DNA of 64,000 nt from Xylogone sp. PMI_703 (Eukaryota; Ascomycota; Leotiomycetes), in assembly GCA_021399445.1 (NCBI GenBank), contig JAJTUQ010000001.1, forward strand, positions 7,440,001 through 7,504,000, read 5' to 3'. Positions 23,018 through 35,079 of this stretch are shown here, in pieces. The position numbers were made by a program, and so were the translations under genes. The notes under the pieces were generated by a model that worked only from the letters and a program-made list of their open reading frames with translations, ran no database searches and was not told where the DNA came from. Positions within the stretch are counted from its first letter, which is position 1, and the number at the start of each line of letters is the position of its first letter.

Positions 23018-23453
23018 ATGAAGACGCATGGGGCTTTAAGAAGTGAAGAAGCCAATCAAGCGGCGTCAGAGGGAGGGAAAGGCGCCTTGATTGGTGCTAC
23101 AAGAGTATGTATAATCAACCCAATTGACTTCACCTATTAACTGTTACAGTGGGCGGTATATGGGGCCATTGTCTCTGGAGCAGGCTATGCTATGTCTCCA
23201 ATATACCGTGGGTTAACGATCCAATTCAAAGTGTATGCCAAAAAATCATGTTAGTTACAAAAATTTCTAATGTTCCTCTAGGTTTATTCAGATGAGCTTC
23301 ATGGTGCTTGGAGGGTCACTTGAAGCTGATCGTCGGGTCAGAGCATATGAAGCTCGATTGAGAGTGGAAAAACGTCTCAAGCAGGATAGAGCTGCATGGG
23401 AGAGATACGAGCAAGAATTTAATACCCAATCCCTTGAGAAAAAGGGGCAATAA
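23018..23453 (+). CDS. Small predicted membrane protein, 113 aa, unknown function
   Basis: Exons 23018-23104, 23150-23232 and 23282-23453 (GTATGT/ACAG, GTATGC/CTAG), 113 residues. Two hydrophobic stretches (residues about 24-46, WAVYGAIVSGAGYAMSP, and 58-70, FIQMSFMVLGGSLEA) are followed by a charged C-terminal helix (RLRVEKRLKQDRAAWERYEQ). The layout recalls small mitochondrial inner-membrane proteins of the HIG1/Rcf kind, but I cannot assign it. It is divergent from HIS3 (187 bases) and convergent on RFC4. Confidence 0.75.
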
Positions 23454-23617
23454 ATGTACCAATACAAGCGCTTGTAAACACCACTTATAAAAGATAACAT
23501 GTACCATTTATTTTAACATCCTTTTCCCAAGCACCGGCTTGTTTCCAAGCTATATGTAGCATGCCATATCAATCCCACATAACTCCTAGACGCCACCTAA
23601 ATGCTGCTGTATGCGAG

Positions 23618-24789
23618 TTATTTGGCCTGGAACTTCTTTGGATCCATGTTTAGCTTGCATAGCCTTGCAATACACCCACTAAGCTGCAACAATGTCTGAA
23701 CGCCCTCAAGAATCTTCATGTGAGTGAAACCGATCTCTTTAATAAATTCCAGCTTTGAGTGCTCGCTTAAAGTCTCAATTGACTTGGTGACCCTGAACAT
23801 CGTGCTTATAATATCATGACTTGAATACCCAAGATCCCAAAGCTCCTTGAGAGTATCCAATGCTGCGTCAATCTTCCCCTCATAACAGGCTTTGATCATC
23901 GCCTGGACCTTAATAGGATGCGGCGAATCAACAACCTTGAAGACATTATCACCACTAACGAATCCGAAACCTGCCCAGGTGGACTGTAAGTTGTTGATTG
24001 CCTGTCGCATATCACCCTCTGCGCTGAAAACTAAAGCAGCTAATCCATCCTCGCTGTATTCCACCTTTTCTGCTTCAATAATTTGAAGTAGACGTTTAAC
24101 GACTTGTGCATCCGTTAACCGTGCATATCGAAGAATTGCACATCTAGATTGAAGAGGTTCGATGATCTTATTAGACTGATTGCAAGCAAAAGCAAAACGG
24201 GTCGTGGAAGAGTAGATTTCCATTGTTCGTCGGAGTGCCTGCTGAGCACCAGATGTCATACTGTCGGCTTCGTCGAGAATTACTAGCTTGTGCCGACCTG
24301 GAGGAAGAGTGACCTTTTTCTGAGCAAACCCCTTGATCCTATTTCGTACAACATCAATACCTACATTACTCTCAGTCAGTAATCAAGTCAGATATATAGA
24401 GAAGATAGCTGACCTCGTTCATCACTAGCATTGAGCTCTAACACCGCTTCTTTGTAGGAGTCGCCTAATAGTTGTCTTGCGAGACATAAAACCGATGTTG
24501 TTTTCCCAATACCAGGCATACCAGAAATGATTACATGAGGCATGTTCCCATCCTTTGCAATAATTTTTAACCGCTCAATAGTCTCTGTGTTTCCCACAAT
24601 ATCGTCGAGAAACACAGGGCGGTACTTTTCAACCCTAGACAACGTTAGCACCAATGACTTCAGATAAATCAATAAGGCGGATATATACCAAGGTAATTCA
24701 TAATTTGCAGGTCCATTTGAACTTGCTTTCAAGGCATTCTTAGCTGCAGCTTCGGACGATTCCCCTTGAGCTTCCTTTGTTACGGCCAT
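23618..24789 (-). CDS. RFC4: Replication factor C subunit 4 (clamp loader)
   Basis: Exons 24689-24789, 24414-24634 and 23618-24360, 354 residues. It is an AAA+ ATPase subunit of the RFC complex that loads PCNA (and, in variant complexes, supports checkpoints). Visible motifs: PWVEKYRP, Walker [10 protein letters not shown], Walker B LDEAD, sensor 1 ACNQSNKI, the arginine finger SRC, and sensor 2 [12 protein letters not shown]. Sequence is closest to yeast Rfc4/human RFC2. Residues 1-30 are a low-complexity extension. Upstream, three ACGCG cores lie within 80 bases of the start (see findings). Confidence 0.95.
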
Positions 24790-25204
24790 TCTTCCTGGAT
24801 ATTCTGCTGGGGTTGAGTTGTTTGTCGCGTTGATTATTTGGAGACGCGATTTCCACTTTACGCGGTTGCTTCTGTGGCCTCAGGTCTAAAGGCCTAATTG
24901 TTAGGCATAAAAGCCTACCGGATAACCAACCAACTCCTCACGTCTCTTTGTCCATTCCAACTTCACAATATTTACTCCACAAATCTGTCGGTTTCAAGCT
25001 GTCTGTTACACATAACTCTTTTAAGAATAAATACAAGCCAGAACTATGCACCCTTTTCTAAATAATTCTCGAACTATGTGAAAGAAATTGAATTTGGTAC
25101 CTCAAAACTGAAACTCGACGCCTAAAGGAAGACTAGGCGTACGGGATCTAAAGGTTGGCCTCGAAGGGCGCTTTTTAATTTCTTTTTTATGAGGAATTTT
25201 TTAT
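24790..25204. promoter_or_regulatory. Divergent promoter RFC4 / GH18 chitinase with MCB-like cluster
   Basis: A 415-base spacer. ACGCG cores at 24826-24830 (reverse), 24844-24848 and 24860-24864 resemble MluI cell-cycle boxes bound by MBF in yeasts. They are 37-75 bases upstream of the RFC4 start, a G1/S-type target in other fungi. Confidence 0.45.
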
Positions 25205-26477
25205 ATGATTCCTCTTATTAAAATGTTATTTTCCTTTCTCTTCTGTCTAGTAATAATGACCAATTCTGTCACTGCTCGCTATATTATGTACCTAACAGGG
25301 TGAGTGCCTTCCTACTACCCCCTTCATCTCCCTTTCTAACAACTCTCTCAGACAACATCCTGAGGTCCCCAGTATTGACCTGGTATCACCTATAACCCAT
25401 GTAGCTCTGGCATTCCTTCGGCCTTCAGCATTTAACTCTGTTGAACCTCCTTCATCATGGCCCCTATTCACCACTGTCTCTTCGGTACGTTCCAAGTTTA
25501 GTCCAGGCACTGCAATCATGGTCGCTATAGGTGGCTGGGGCGACACCGAAGGATTCTCTGAAGCAGCAAAGAATGAGACGACTAGGAAACTTTTTGCACG
25601 AAATGTAGCTATCATGGTAGACTCCCTGGGCGCGGACGGTGTGGACATCGACTGGGAGTACCCGGGTGGAAATGGGGAAGACTACAAGTCCGTCCCCAAC
25701 TCAGTCAAAGCATGGGAAATTGCTGCCTATCCTCTATTACTATCTGAGATCCGAGCCGCTCTTCCACCAGGGAAGATCATCTCTGCAGCAGTGCCTGGCT
25801 TAAGGCGAGATATGCTTGCTTTCGGAGAAGAGAATATGCAAGCCATTGTCCAGATAGTGGATTTCTTGAATATCATGACGTACGATCTTATGAATCGACG
25901 AGATAATGTCACTAAGCATCACACGGGCGTACAGTTATCCATTGATGGAGTGCAAGCTTACCTCGAGGCGGGACTGCCCTCGAAGATGGCGAATCTAGGA
26001 TTTGCATTCTACATCAAGTGGTTCAAAACAGACCCGAAGGCGAGAGATGAGTGCAAGAAAAATCCAGTTGGGTGCAAAACGGAGCTCATGGAGGACCCGG
26101 AAACTGGAAGAGACTTGGGGAAAGCAGGAGCCTTTTCCTGGGATGACGAGGTTCCTTCGGAATTAGCAGCTTCGTTCCAGAAAGCGATGAAACATGGAAA
26201 ATATGATAATGTGGGCGGAGGATATTATTACTGGGATGAAGAGGAAGATATCTGGTGGTCATGGGATACAGAGGATGCCATCTTGATAAAATTTCCTCTG
26301 GTAGTGGAGAAGTTGGACTTGGGTGGCGTCTTTGCTTGGGGACTTGGTGAGGATGGTAAGGAGTTTCGCCATCTGCAGGCATTAAGCAAGGGTGTAGATC
26401 TGTGGCAGAAGTCTTCAAGCAGAAGCTCGGCACCTATTGCTTCCACCAAGGCTGGACAGAGAAAGGAGGACCTTTAG
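25205..26477 (+). CDS. Secreted glycoside hydrolase family 18 chitinase
   Basis: Exons 25205-25299 and 25352-26477 (intron GTGAGT...TCAG), 406 residues. A hydrophobic N-terminus (about residues 1-25) ending TNSVTA is a likely signal peptide, followed by the GH18 barrel: VAIGGWG strand motif, the catalytic DGVDIDWE (residues 127-134, acid Glu134), MTYDLMNRRD, and FAWGLGED in the last strand. It should cleave beta-1,4-GlcNAc polymers outside the cell. The C-terminus is Ser/Lys-rich without a carbohydrate-binding domain. It converges on the cupin gene (332 bases). Endo or exo mode is not evident. Confidence 0.88.
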
Positions 26478-26809
26478 GGACCAAAAACAAGATGTTAGAA
26501 AAACTAAGAAGTACAAATAACGTCTGCGAGCCAGAATTCACGATCACATAGCATGAAGATAGCTGGAATTCGGTAAGAACCAATTTATATTGTTATTTGA
26601 AACTTCACATAAAAGGAGTGTAAAGGATACTAAAAGTCATGAAAATCAAAAATCAAAAAAGGTAATAAAAGACATTCACTCATTATATAATGCAATTACC
26701 CATCCCAAGTCCAGTCTAGTTTTGACAAAACCCCCAGTAGTGCTTATTTACAAATAGTCATTGGTATATCCATCTCTATTCCATCCCCAGTGTTCCTGAA
26801 GTGTGAAAT
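26478..26809. other. Convergent 3' region between chitinase and cupin
   Basis: An AT-rich 332-base spacer holding the 3' ends of both genes, with A-rich stretches suitable for polyadenylation. No gene. Confidence 0.5.
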
Positions 26810-27697
26810 TTATCGCTTGGCAATACCGCACTGAGCCAAGCAGGACTCAACACCAAGTGCAATAGAAGTAGGAATCATGGACTTGAACTTCTCGACATCG
26901 GCACCGTCAATAGCCTGTCCAAAGGCAGCAGAAACAACGTCCGCATCAAAGGCGAAGAGCTCATCGGGGACTTGTCCAGTGCCAAAGTCTTCGTTGTTGA
27001 ATGAGGCAACGAAGGTGGTGGGAGTGCAATCAGGATTGAACTGGGTGTGGACGGAGCCTTGGTAGAAGGGAGTCATGTCAAAGGGGTTGAGGAGGTTCTT
27101 GATGACGCGGCGTCCCTTGGTTGCGTCATTGTCATTGAAAACACCGTTTTCTGGGAGCATCTCGGTTACGATGCGCCCTTCGACCACGATCTGGAGCTCC
27201 GTTCCACGAGGATGAACGTGTGGAGTATTGAAACCGCAGGGACCGAGGAATCCAACAGCCATACCGGAACCCGAGCCTACAAGAGCTGGGAAAGTCTTGC
27301 GGTTGGCAGCAACCAAATCACCTCCATCGCCACCCTTGCCAAGGAGACTTGGGTTATTGAATTTGAAGACAAACTGCTCATCATCAGGAAGGAGAGCAAA
27401 GCGGTCGGCGGCTGTGTCGGCGATGAAGAGTTGCTGGGTGAGGGAAAGGCCAGTGTTTGCTGGTGGAGGTGGTGCCGCAACGGTTCCTGTTTGCACCGGT
27501 GGAGCAGACTGGGTGGCAGCTGGTGGAGTGGAGACCGGAGCTTCGACGCTGGTTGTAGTCTCTTGACTTCCAGGAGTACCTGTGGCCAAGGCAGCAGTTG
27601 TTGTAGTGCCGTTGTTACCGTAGTATGCACCGGACCATGGGGCTGCGAGAGCAGAGGAAGCCATAGCGGCAGCGAGGAGGGCAGATGAGTAATGCAT
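26810..27697 (-). CDS. Secreted spherulin-1A-like germin/cupin protein
   Basis: A single exon of 295 residues. The signal peptide is about residues 1-19 (LLAAAMASSALA|AP), then a Thr/Pro/Ala-rich linker to about residue 80. The cupin barrel follows, with metal-binding motif 1 GFNTPHVHPRGTEL (His160, His162, Glu167) and motif 2 His217 in GSVHTQF. This matches spherulin-1A/germin-type proteins that bind manganese outside the cell; some have oxalate oxidase or superoxide dismutase activity, but activity here is not shown. The C-terminus (DVEKFKSMIP...ESCLAQCGI) has two cysteines typical of the fungal family. Confidence 0.88.
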   Translation of the reverse strand: MHYSSALLAAAMASSALAAPWSGAYYGNNGTTTTAALATGTPGSQETTTSVEAPVSTPPAATQSAPPVQTGTVAAPPPPANTGLSLTQQLFIADTAADRFALLPDDEQFVFKFNNPSLLGKGGDGGDLVAANRKTFPALVGSGSGMAVGFLGPCGFNTPHVHPRGTELQIVVEGRIVTEMLPENGVFNDNDATKGRRVIKNLLNPFDMTPFYQGSVHTQFNPDCTPTTFVASFNNEDFGTGQVPDELFAFDADVVSAAFGQAIDGADVEKFKSMIPTSIALGVESCLAQCGIAKR

Positions 27698-29581
27698 TTT
27701 GATTATGGTGAGTGATTGCGTAAATGAAGAGAAATCGTAAGGTCAATCAATATATCGTATTTCGTGTCGTATATGGTTCAAACGATGGAATCTAGGAAAT
27801 AGAAGACCGAAGAAACCGACAAAGGAAATAAGGAAATAAAGAAAATAGGAAATAGGAAAATAGATATGAAATGTTGTTTTTGACGTTTGATGATAATAGT
27901 AATAGAAAGGAAGTTTTGGGTTCCTCACTACTTATTAAATAGATGATTCCATAACGGTACGTATTCTTACCTGCTCCAACAAGGTCTTACCAACAATAAG
28001 CATTGTATCCATGTCTATTCCGGGATACCACCATCAATGGGTTCGTCTAATTCGTTGATAGAGATCATGTCGTGCGGTCAGAAGGAGCGGACCTCGAGTC
28101 TAGGTCTGGCGTTGAGAGGGTCGATGGCTTGTGGTTTGGAGTGTGGCTGCTTAGTGCGTGGCTGCTCCCAAAGAAACGGAAACAAAAGATCCGAACAAGA
28201 AAGGTGCTAAATTTAGGCGCTGATAAGGCTTGCGATAGACGCGATAGGGCAGATAAGGAGCTAGAAATGCCGGCCCATAAGCGCTAACAGGGAGGCTGAG
28301 CCGCACCGCTTTTATAATCATCCAGCCTTGCGCAGCCTTGTAACCAACCTCAAGATCGATACAGTCGCAAGCATCTGCTATTGGTGGTCGCTGAGCGATA
28401 AACCCTTCATAGGGGACCATGACCGAGTAAATTTGCACCGCCGCAAATCTCAGGTTTCGGATATTTCTCTTCCAGCGCCATAATCAAAAGCTTATTTGCC
28501 ATAGTACTGGGGTTGGTTGGTCGGCTTTGTATTGGAATCAGTCATCCGTCGATCCTTCTGCTTTGACAACACAAGCTAAGGGAGATCCCCCGCTGAAAGG
28601 AAGAAAATCTGCGAAGGACCCGCCTGCACTATATTGCGTGCTTCCTTCCTTTTGCGTCTATTACCTACGGTAGTTTGAACTCTTAGCCAGATCAGTAGCT
28701 ACGATGCGAGCAATAGAGAGATGTAGCCTGTACCGAATCAGTGCCGCCATCCTGACATAAGCACAAGTGACGCGACTTTAACCTGCCTGCCACGGCAATC
28801 TCAAGAGTCCGAGTCTGAGGTTACTCATACGGTACGATGAGAAGATTATCTAAACAGTGGCACTAAGACAAATCATACTCACCCAAAAAATGACAAAAAC
28901 TAGCTCCGAGCTCCGTGGAAACTTCGCCCCGGGAACGATAATGATTATACCTGGATACATGTTGAATTGGGTCTGTTAGGAACTCCAAAAATAAACTATA
29001 AAATCGCAAATAAGAAAGCAAAGGGAAAGCCATGGTTGCCTTATCGCCTCGGATGTTTCTGTTCCGGTATAACAAGAGAAGAGAAGCACTAAATGAAATA
29101 GTATGGCCGGAATCTTTTGAATCTAGATTGATTGTTACACGCCCGCTGGGTAGTTTTTTTTTTTTTTTTTGGACAATTTACCGTATCGAGTCCGGTATAT
29201 TCTTCTCGTAGTTGATAGTCTACTAATTCGTACATGTTGGAGTAGTCATGTCTCACCAGATTCCCGATTGAGGCATATAAGCTCCCATCGACGACCAATG
29301 ATTATTTTCAGCTCGGTATTTGCAAAAGTACGTGCGCGTAATAGATTAGCTCTTACCCTGATACCTGTCAGCAGTTCTATGACCAGCTTGTCATTTATTG
29401 CCTCCGTTTCCCAATAAAGCTGGTGTTAAAGGAGCAAAGGGGTAACTAGATAATACCGAGTCGAGTCTATACCCTAAAAATAAACGCATATCTAGTCTCT
29501 ATGATAGCCCATATTAAGATGCTCCGTCCTTAGGTCGTCTTATTATCACAGGCATAGATGTTTTACAGGACCATCTATCAC
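27698..29581. other. Gene-free 1.9-kb interval, cupin promoter and KYNU 3' flank
   Basis: Between the cupin start and the kynureninase stop I see no protein-like exon or RNA. The first few hundred bases are rich in A/G repeats (about 27780-27910) and should be cupin leader and promoter. A 17-nt T run lies at 29154-29170. Confidence 0.5.
29154..29170 (+). repeat. Poly-T tract (17 nt)
   Basis: Seventeen uninterrupted T on the + strand. No Pol III gene lies upstream on either strand, so this is a simple repeat, not a terminator. Confidence 0.8.
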
Positions 29582-31459
29582 TCATGTTGTCATCTCTAAT
29601 TCCTTTGTGGTCTCCACCCCCTTAAGTTCTCCTTTCTTTGCTTTCACAGCAACTTCCAGGGCTTCGCCAAATCCAGTTACAAACTCAAATATGTCCTGGA
29701 AAGAATTATATAGAGGTGCGGGTGCAACTCTGACCACATCCGGCCTCCTCTCATCGACTACCAGTGCTCGTTTCTCCAGTTCACTCATCACAACGTCTAG
29801 CAGGCCTTCTTCGAGCAATAGACTTAACTGCGCACCTCGTTGGTTTGGGTCACGTGGAGTTATAATCTTGAAATGAGGTTGAGATGGATAGAGATGTTGC
29901 AGAAGTAAGGTCTCGAGATATACGGTAAGTCTGATGGACCTTTCCCTCAGTGGAACCATCCCTCCAGCCTTTGCAAATACCTCAAGCGATGCATTTAGGC
30001 TTGTAATATCTAGGACAGAAGGGTTTGAGAGCTGGAAGCCTGCAGCGCCTGGAATGGGCACAAAAGTGTTATCCATCGCAAAGCGTATGCTCTTGTCACT
30101 TCCCCACCAGCCGCTCAGTCTGTTTACGAAGCCTTCTCCTGAGATACTGGGTTGTTTCTGAGTGGTTGAGGAAACCTGGCTGTTTCTCTCATGAATAAAG
30201 AATCCACCAATAGCGCCTGGTCCAGCATTGAGGTACTTGTAGGTGCACCACGCTGCTGCGTCGACATCCCAGTCATGGAGTTTGAGAGGTACATTACCTA
30301 CGGCATGAGCGAGATCCCAGATTACAAAGATTCCAGCCTTGCGTGCAGCTGCTGTGATCTTGGGAATATCCAAGAATTGCCCTGTGTAGTACTGGATCCC
30401 AGGAAGTAGTAGGATTGCTGTTGTGGATGCATGCTCCTCAATAACAGAGAGTATGTACTCGGTGCTAATTACAGGTTCATCCCAGGATAGTGGTTCTATC
30501 GTCACCATTGATGTGCTGGGGGAGAGACCATGATGGAGGATCTGGGACTCCACGGCATACTATGTGGAGCACAACTGTTAGGCACAGGCCCCCTTTCCAC
30601 TCCTTGGAGAAGACTCACGTGGTCAGAAGGGAAAGCCTTGCTCTCAATGATGATCTTATGTCGGCCATTAATATCAGGCTTATAGAAAGCGCACATGAGC
30701 AAATGTAAATTAGCCGTCAGGGTTTGCATGACAGCAACTTCGGACGGACTTGCTCCAACAATGGGGGCGATGCTTTGAGCCGCACTGGCATCTACATCTA
30801 GCCATATTGGCAGCGGTGAGCTCTCCAGGGGCTTGAAATGGCCGAAGACACCTTGGGTTGACCAGGTTGTGAGATATTGCTGGATTCGGACGGCTGTAAG
30901 AGAGGGTTGCAAGCCCAAGGAATTACCACAGAGGTAGGTACACGGGCCATCTGAAGACGCCGGAGAAGAAGATGATTGCGAGTCATTCGACTCTGGAAAC
31001 GATATTGTCTTAGTTGATGATTGAGATAGATTTCTGCAAGACAGATAATTGCTACGTAACGTAAAAAAAAAGGAAGAAAAATAATATAAAATAATAAACA
31101 GGAACAAAGAAATTTAGAATACTGGTACCTGTAGACTAGAACAAAGAGCAAGGCCATAAAAAAAGCAAAGTTGCAATTAAAGGGAATAAGAAAATTCAGC
31201 ACGAGCACGAGGACAAAGAACAGACACAACTGGTACGAAGTAGACGACCCTTACCTGGATGAGCTTGATGAAGAGATTGAAAAGCGGTATCACGCAAGGA
31301 GGCAAAGGAACTCGCGGCAATGTCGCTCTTGGTGGGAATCCGAAATTGGGCACGAAGCGTGCTCAGGGGATCCCGGGCATCCAGCATGGCGGCATAGTCT
31401 CTGCTGAACACGTGCTGGCTCCCGGGACTAGCCACAGCGGCGGGAGGAGAGGAAGCCAT
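29582..31459 (-). CDS. BNA5: Kynureninase (L-kynurenine hydrolase)
   Basis: Preferred model: exons 31255-31459, 30619-30992 and 29582-30559, giving 518 residues. A PLP enzyme that splits kynurenine/3-hydroxykynurenine to anthranilate/3-hydroxyanthranilate and alanine in tryptophan breakdown and de novo NAD synthesis. Motifs: [49 protein letters not shown] (across intron 2), WDLAHAVGN, the PLP-lysine [13 protein letters not shown] and GWWGSD. The first intron is uncertain. Acceptor TTTCCAG at 30993 gives a simple 262-nt intron. Alternatively a 7-nt exon (31129-31135) joined to an acceptor at 31034 keeps the frame and adds Ser-rich linker (see findings). The Ser-rich region just before the CGNS motif is variable in the family. 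Confidence 0.9.
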
Positions 31460-34400
31460 GATCCGGAATTAAACTGCGCAGCAGCAGCCAGAGGAGAAGG
31501 GGAGAAAAAAGAGAAACAGAGTGTGTATGTATCGTCGTGGTGGAGCTGTGAAGGGAAAGTGTGGGAGGAGCCGTCTGGCGGTGAGGCAGCAAAATCAGGC
31601 AAATGCGGAGAAGAGAAGGGCAGGCGTGTGTGATTAGTGTGCGGTAGATGGAGGACTTGCCCTGTGGCGGGGCACGGGGCCGAGGAGCAGAGGGACCGCA
31701 AATGGGTCCTCTCTTCAAAGCTGTCAGGAACACAGCAGAAAAGAACAGCCCAACAAAGGCCCAAATAAAATATCTTACACACCAACTACATAACACGATC
31801 TCTGAGTTATTACCGGGAACCACCATTATTACTGTACAATCACATAAAAGAAAACCAGGGCTTGTCACAGTGCAACGCCTGCAGTAGTGCCTGCCAGCGG
31901 GAAGCTCCCGATCGATCAGGGGAAACAAAAGTCACCGAGAAGCAGGCCCAGAACGCGAGCCCCTCGACCACGAGGACGCTGGGGAAGTTTGGTTGGGGAA
32001 TAATAGAGGTCTTGCTAGTTCAACGCACTGCCCGCGATGAGCACTACAGAAAGTTACGGATTACCACGCTGCAATCACCGCACAAGAAACGGTGAACGGG
32101 GAACGAGGAAGGGGCGGCACGATGTGGTAAAAGAAATTGAAGCCGGAGAGTCATGAGATCGAAACGCAAAGGAGGATGATGATGGCAATCTCGATGACCA
32201 GTGCGTCTGGACCAAGACCAATATTCCGGAGCTGAAGCTTTACGTCTTTGCGGCAGGGCCAGAGCATGTCCGGTGATGCGGGTGCTCTAACCCTCGGTTT
32301 CCTTGGGGTAAGAGAAATCCGTTAGGGGTTTAATTGCGGAGGTGCTTTAGTCATGGATCGCAGGGAATCTGGGGATGCTGGGCGCTGTTGGGAACCAGAG
32401 GGGACCCGTTGATGGTCCTGGAGACGTTTTCTCTGACGGCCGTGGCAGCAGTGGCAGCAGTGGATGACAGCTATGACGCTCCCATTACACTATGGCGGTG
32501 CGGTGCCCGCAAAATGCCTCGTGTCACGGGATTCGCTGCGAATTTCGCGTGCGGCACCGCCACTGCGACTGGCTGGGACGCTGTCTTGGAGAACTGGCGA
32601 GACTGGTTCGTCGACGCCCCCTGGCCAGCCGTGACCACTCCGCCGTGATCGACTTGCAGCTTGTAGGGTAAGAGAAACAGCGAGTTGGAGAGTACAGAAG
32701 CATCCAGCACCAAACAGAAAGTCGCCGGCGAGATGCCATGCGCGCGGTAGTGGCGTACCGCATCCGGCGTGGCTCTTGTACAGTACAGTCGGGAGCACAG
32801 CAGGAAGCAAGCAGCAAAGTACTGATACTTGGCCCAGTCCCCAGCTATACCGTGTCACGCAGCACCTTCAGTGGCAGCGTGCCCTGGCAGTCACCATTAG
32901 ACAGCCTGTCCTGTGCCTGTCTTGTACCAACTACCAGACGACACGGTATCCGGACTGCTGGAGCTGGCTCAGCTGCAGCCGTGATTACTCCGTTCGGTTA
33001 CTGTGGAGAGACTGCTCAACGGCCCCAGTTGACTGGCCTGCTTACCAAGTCCGGCGACCTTCCTCACCTGATAGAGGGATTACAGGGCCACTTCCCAAAA
33101 TAGCAGCTTGGCCAGCCCAGAACTTGCCCCCTCGAGCCCCTTTGGCAGGCAAAAATGCACGACGCTTCGGTGGCAGCTGGGGGAGCTTCCAGAACATCGA
33201 CCTCTGGCTCCACTGCGTTGCCCTTGCTCCACCGCCACGGTGCCGCTCGAGTGGGAAAATGTACCGGCAGCACAGTTTGAGGTACAGCTACCTTCCCACC
33301 ACACGATGCCCTCAAACCAAGTAGAAAGAATGCTGCTGACAGGACCAACAGGACCAATTGGTGACAGCACGCAATAATGAAGGAATCGCTCGTTCGCAAG
33401 TGGTACAGAGAGCAATGGTGATACATCTTATGCATGCATATGCCAACAGCCAGTGAACACGTACATTGTACGCCCTCTTACCAAACAATGACGCACCCTG
33501 AGGCATTAAGAGGGTAATAGAAATCCAGGGAGGGAAGGAGAAAGAAATAATCCTCTCTGCTCTGCTGCTGTACCTTGTTGGATGTGGGTGAAAAGTTTTA
33601 ACCATGCTTGGTTTTTTTTTCTAACTTCTTGCCTTGAATAGCCGTTTTGTGTGTGCTCTCCCCAGCCTGCGCAGCAAATGCCCCACCAAAATGCAGGCCC
33701 CCGGCAGCGATCCGGCAGAGGAGCAGTAAGCGGCAGCGCCAGGCCAAGCGAGCGCGTCGCAGCGTCAAGAGACTCTTTCCCCCGCCGCTGTTTCCAGGCG
33801 TGCCAGGTGCCAGGTACGAAGCAGTGACTTCTGGCTCTGCTGGGCCCGGGAGCCACCACAGGAGGGCCTGGCCTTTCCCTCAAGCGTCAAGCTCAGCGTG
33901 CTCAGGTACCGCGTGCAACATCACCCGTATCCATCATCTGGCGAGGGGCGTGGCCAGGAAAGGAGGGTCCGAGGAGGGAAACGAGGGAAATAGGAGTCGC
34001 CAGGAAAATGCTCTGCGGCCACGCGGATGCTGCTTGTGGTTGAAATGGCGTTCCACACCGAGTCCGCTTTCCTTTATATATGACCTCAGGATGCCCTCCT
34101 AGCAAGGCCCATCATGGCAGGCGTAGCATCATAGTTCGCTAAGCTGAGCAGAGCCAGAGCAGACAAAAGGGTCAATCCCTCACCACCGATCAACACCAGA
34201 CAAATAAACACGTTTCACCACAACCCTCGAGCGGTGTAATTCACATCTTCCTCTTTACCTCCCTTTCTTCTTCTACATTTGGAAACCCCCCGTTTACCAC
34301 TTAATAAACATCGCACATAATCAGTCAGCGTACAGCTCTTCGTACCTGCTCCTATTTTAATCCCTTATCGTTATCTCTGTCACCTGCAGACTCGACTCGG

Positions 34401-35079
34401 CACTTCCGCCTTGCCCCTCCAGCGCCACACAGCTCAACCACAACACGTGAGTGTGCGCTCATACCATCTCCCAATCTGGCTGCGTTGCGATTGCTAGAAT
34501 TAGGAAATACCTGTGGCTGGAGCATCTCCAGTTGCTGTCACACCCCAAACTGGTACGTTCCTTTGTTTTCTGGTATTCTGGCTATTTTCCTGCTTGTTTG
34601 GCTCTGCGTTTCGCTGCGTCATGCAGTGCTGCCGTTCAACAATAACAGTGCTCTCAATGCCTTCTATTCGTCAATTCCTTATCGCAAACTTGTTCCAGGA
34701 CTCGAGCTCCCGGACCAGGCGGTGCTGCAAATGCTTGACCGCTGGAAAAATGTCAGGGCCGTCGTGACCTCTCACAGACCCCCCTTTGGGTCGAGCTTGG
34801 TACCACTGAGCTCAGCACCAGAAAAATCCCTCGTATTTTTCTGATAACAAGTAGCTTGGGCGCTTGATCCGTGGTTTTTTACTATTTCCATAGATAAAGC
34901 CGCCCAGTCAGCTCTGGCGCGCCCTGACAGTTCTTCCCGTGTCTTCTCAGCATGATCACTACATAGCCTCAGCCTTCAGCCGCTCTTGAACGCCTCCCCC
35001 TCATTCACTTATTTCTTCTTTAATTTTTCCTTTTACAAAAAGCATTATCAGCGCAACTAGCGCTTGGCTTCTGCTGACC
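31460..35079. promoter_or_regulatory. 3.6-kb divergent interval between BNA5 and GDH2
   Basis: No recognisable gene. Many short frames on both strands in a GC-richer stretch (about 32300-34100) lack protein-like composition. Near the GDH2 side, 34200-34450 is pyrimidine-rich, and CACAACAC/GTGAGT at about 34446 looks like a 5' UTR donor, so GDH2 probably has a long spliced leader with several upstream ATGs (e.g. 34451, 34623). The rest presumably carries both promoters. Confidence 0.4.

Noticed and set aside
22831..23055. HIS3 starting at an upstream in-frame ATG (75 extra residues)
   Set aside because: The extension overlaps the divergent gene's start, is not protein-like, and the family starts at the internal Met.
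29154..29170. T17 tract as a Pol III terminator
   Set aside because: No tRNA, 5S or U6-like gene lies upstream on either strand.
30798..31229. 143-codon frame overlapping the kynureninase 5' region
   Set aside because: It is an intron plus out-of-frame reading of kynureninase exon 2; the conserved CGNSLGLQP lies in another frame.
32490..34102. Several 100-150 codon frames on both strands as genes
   Set aside because: They occur in all frames of a GC-richer stretch, lack motifs, conserved splice sites or codon bias, and overlap each other.
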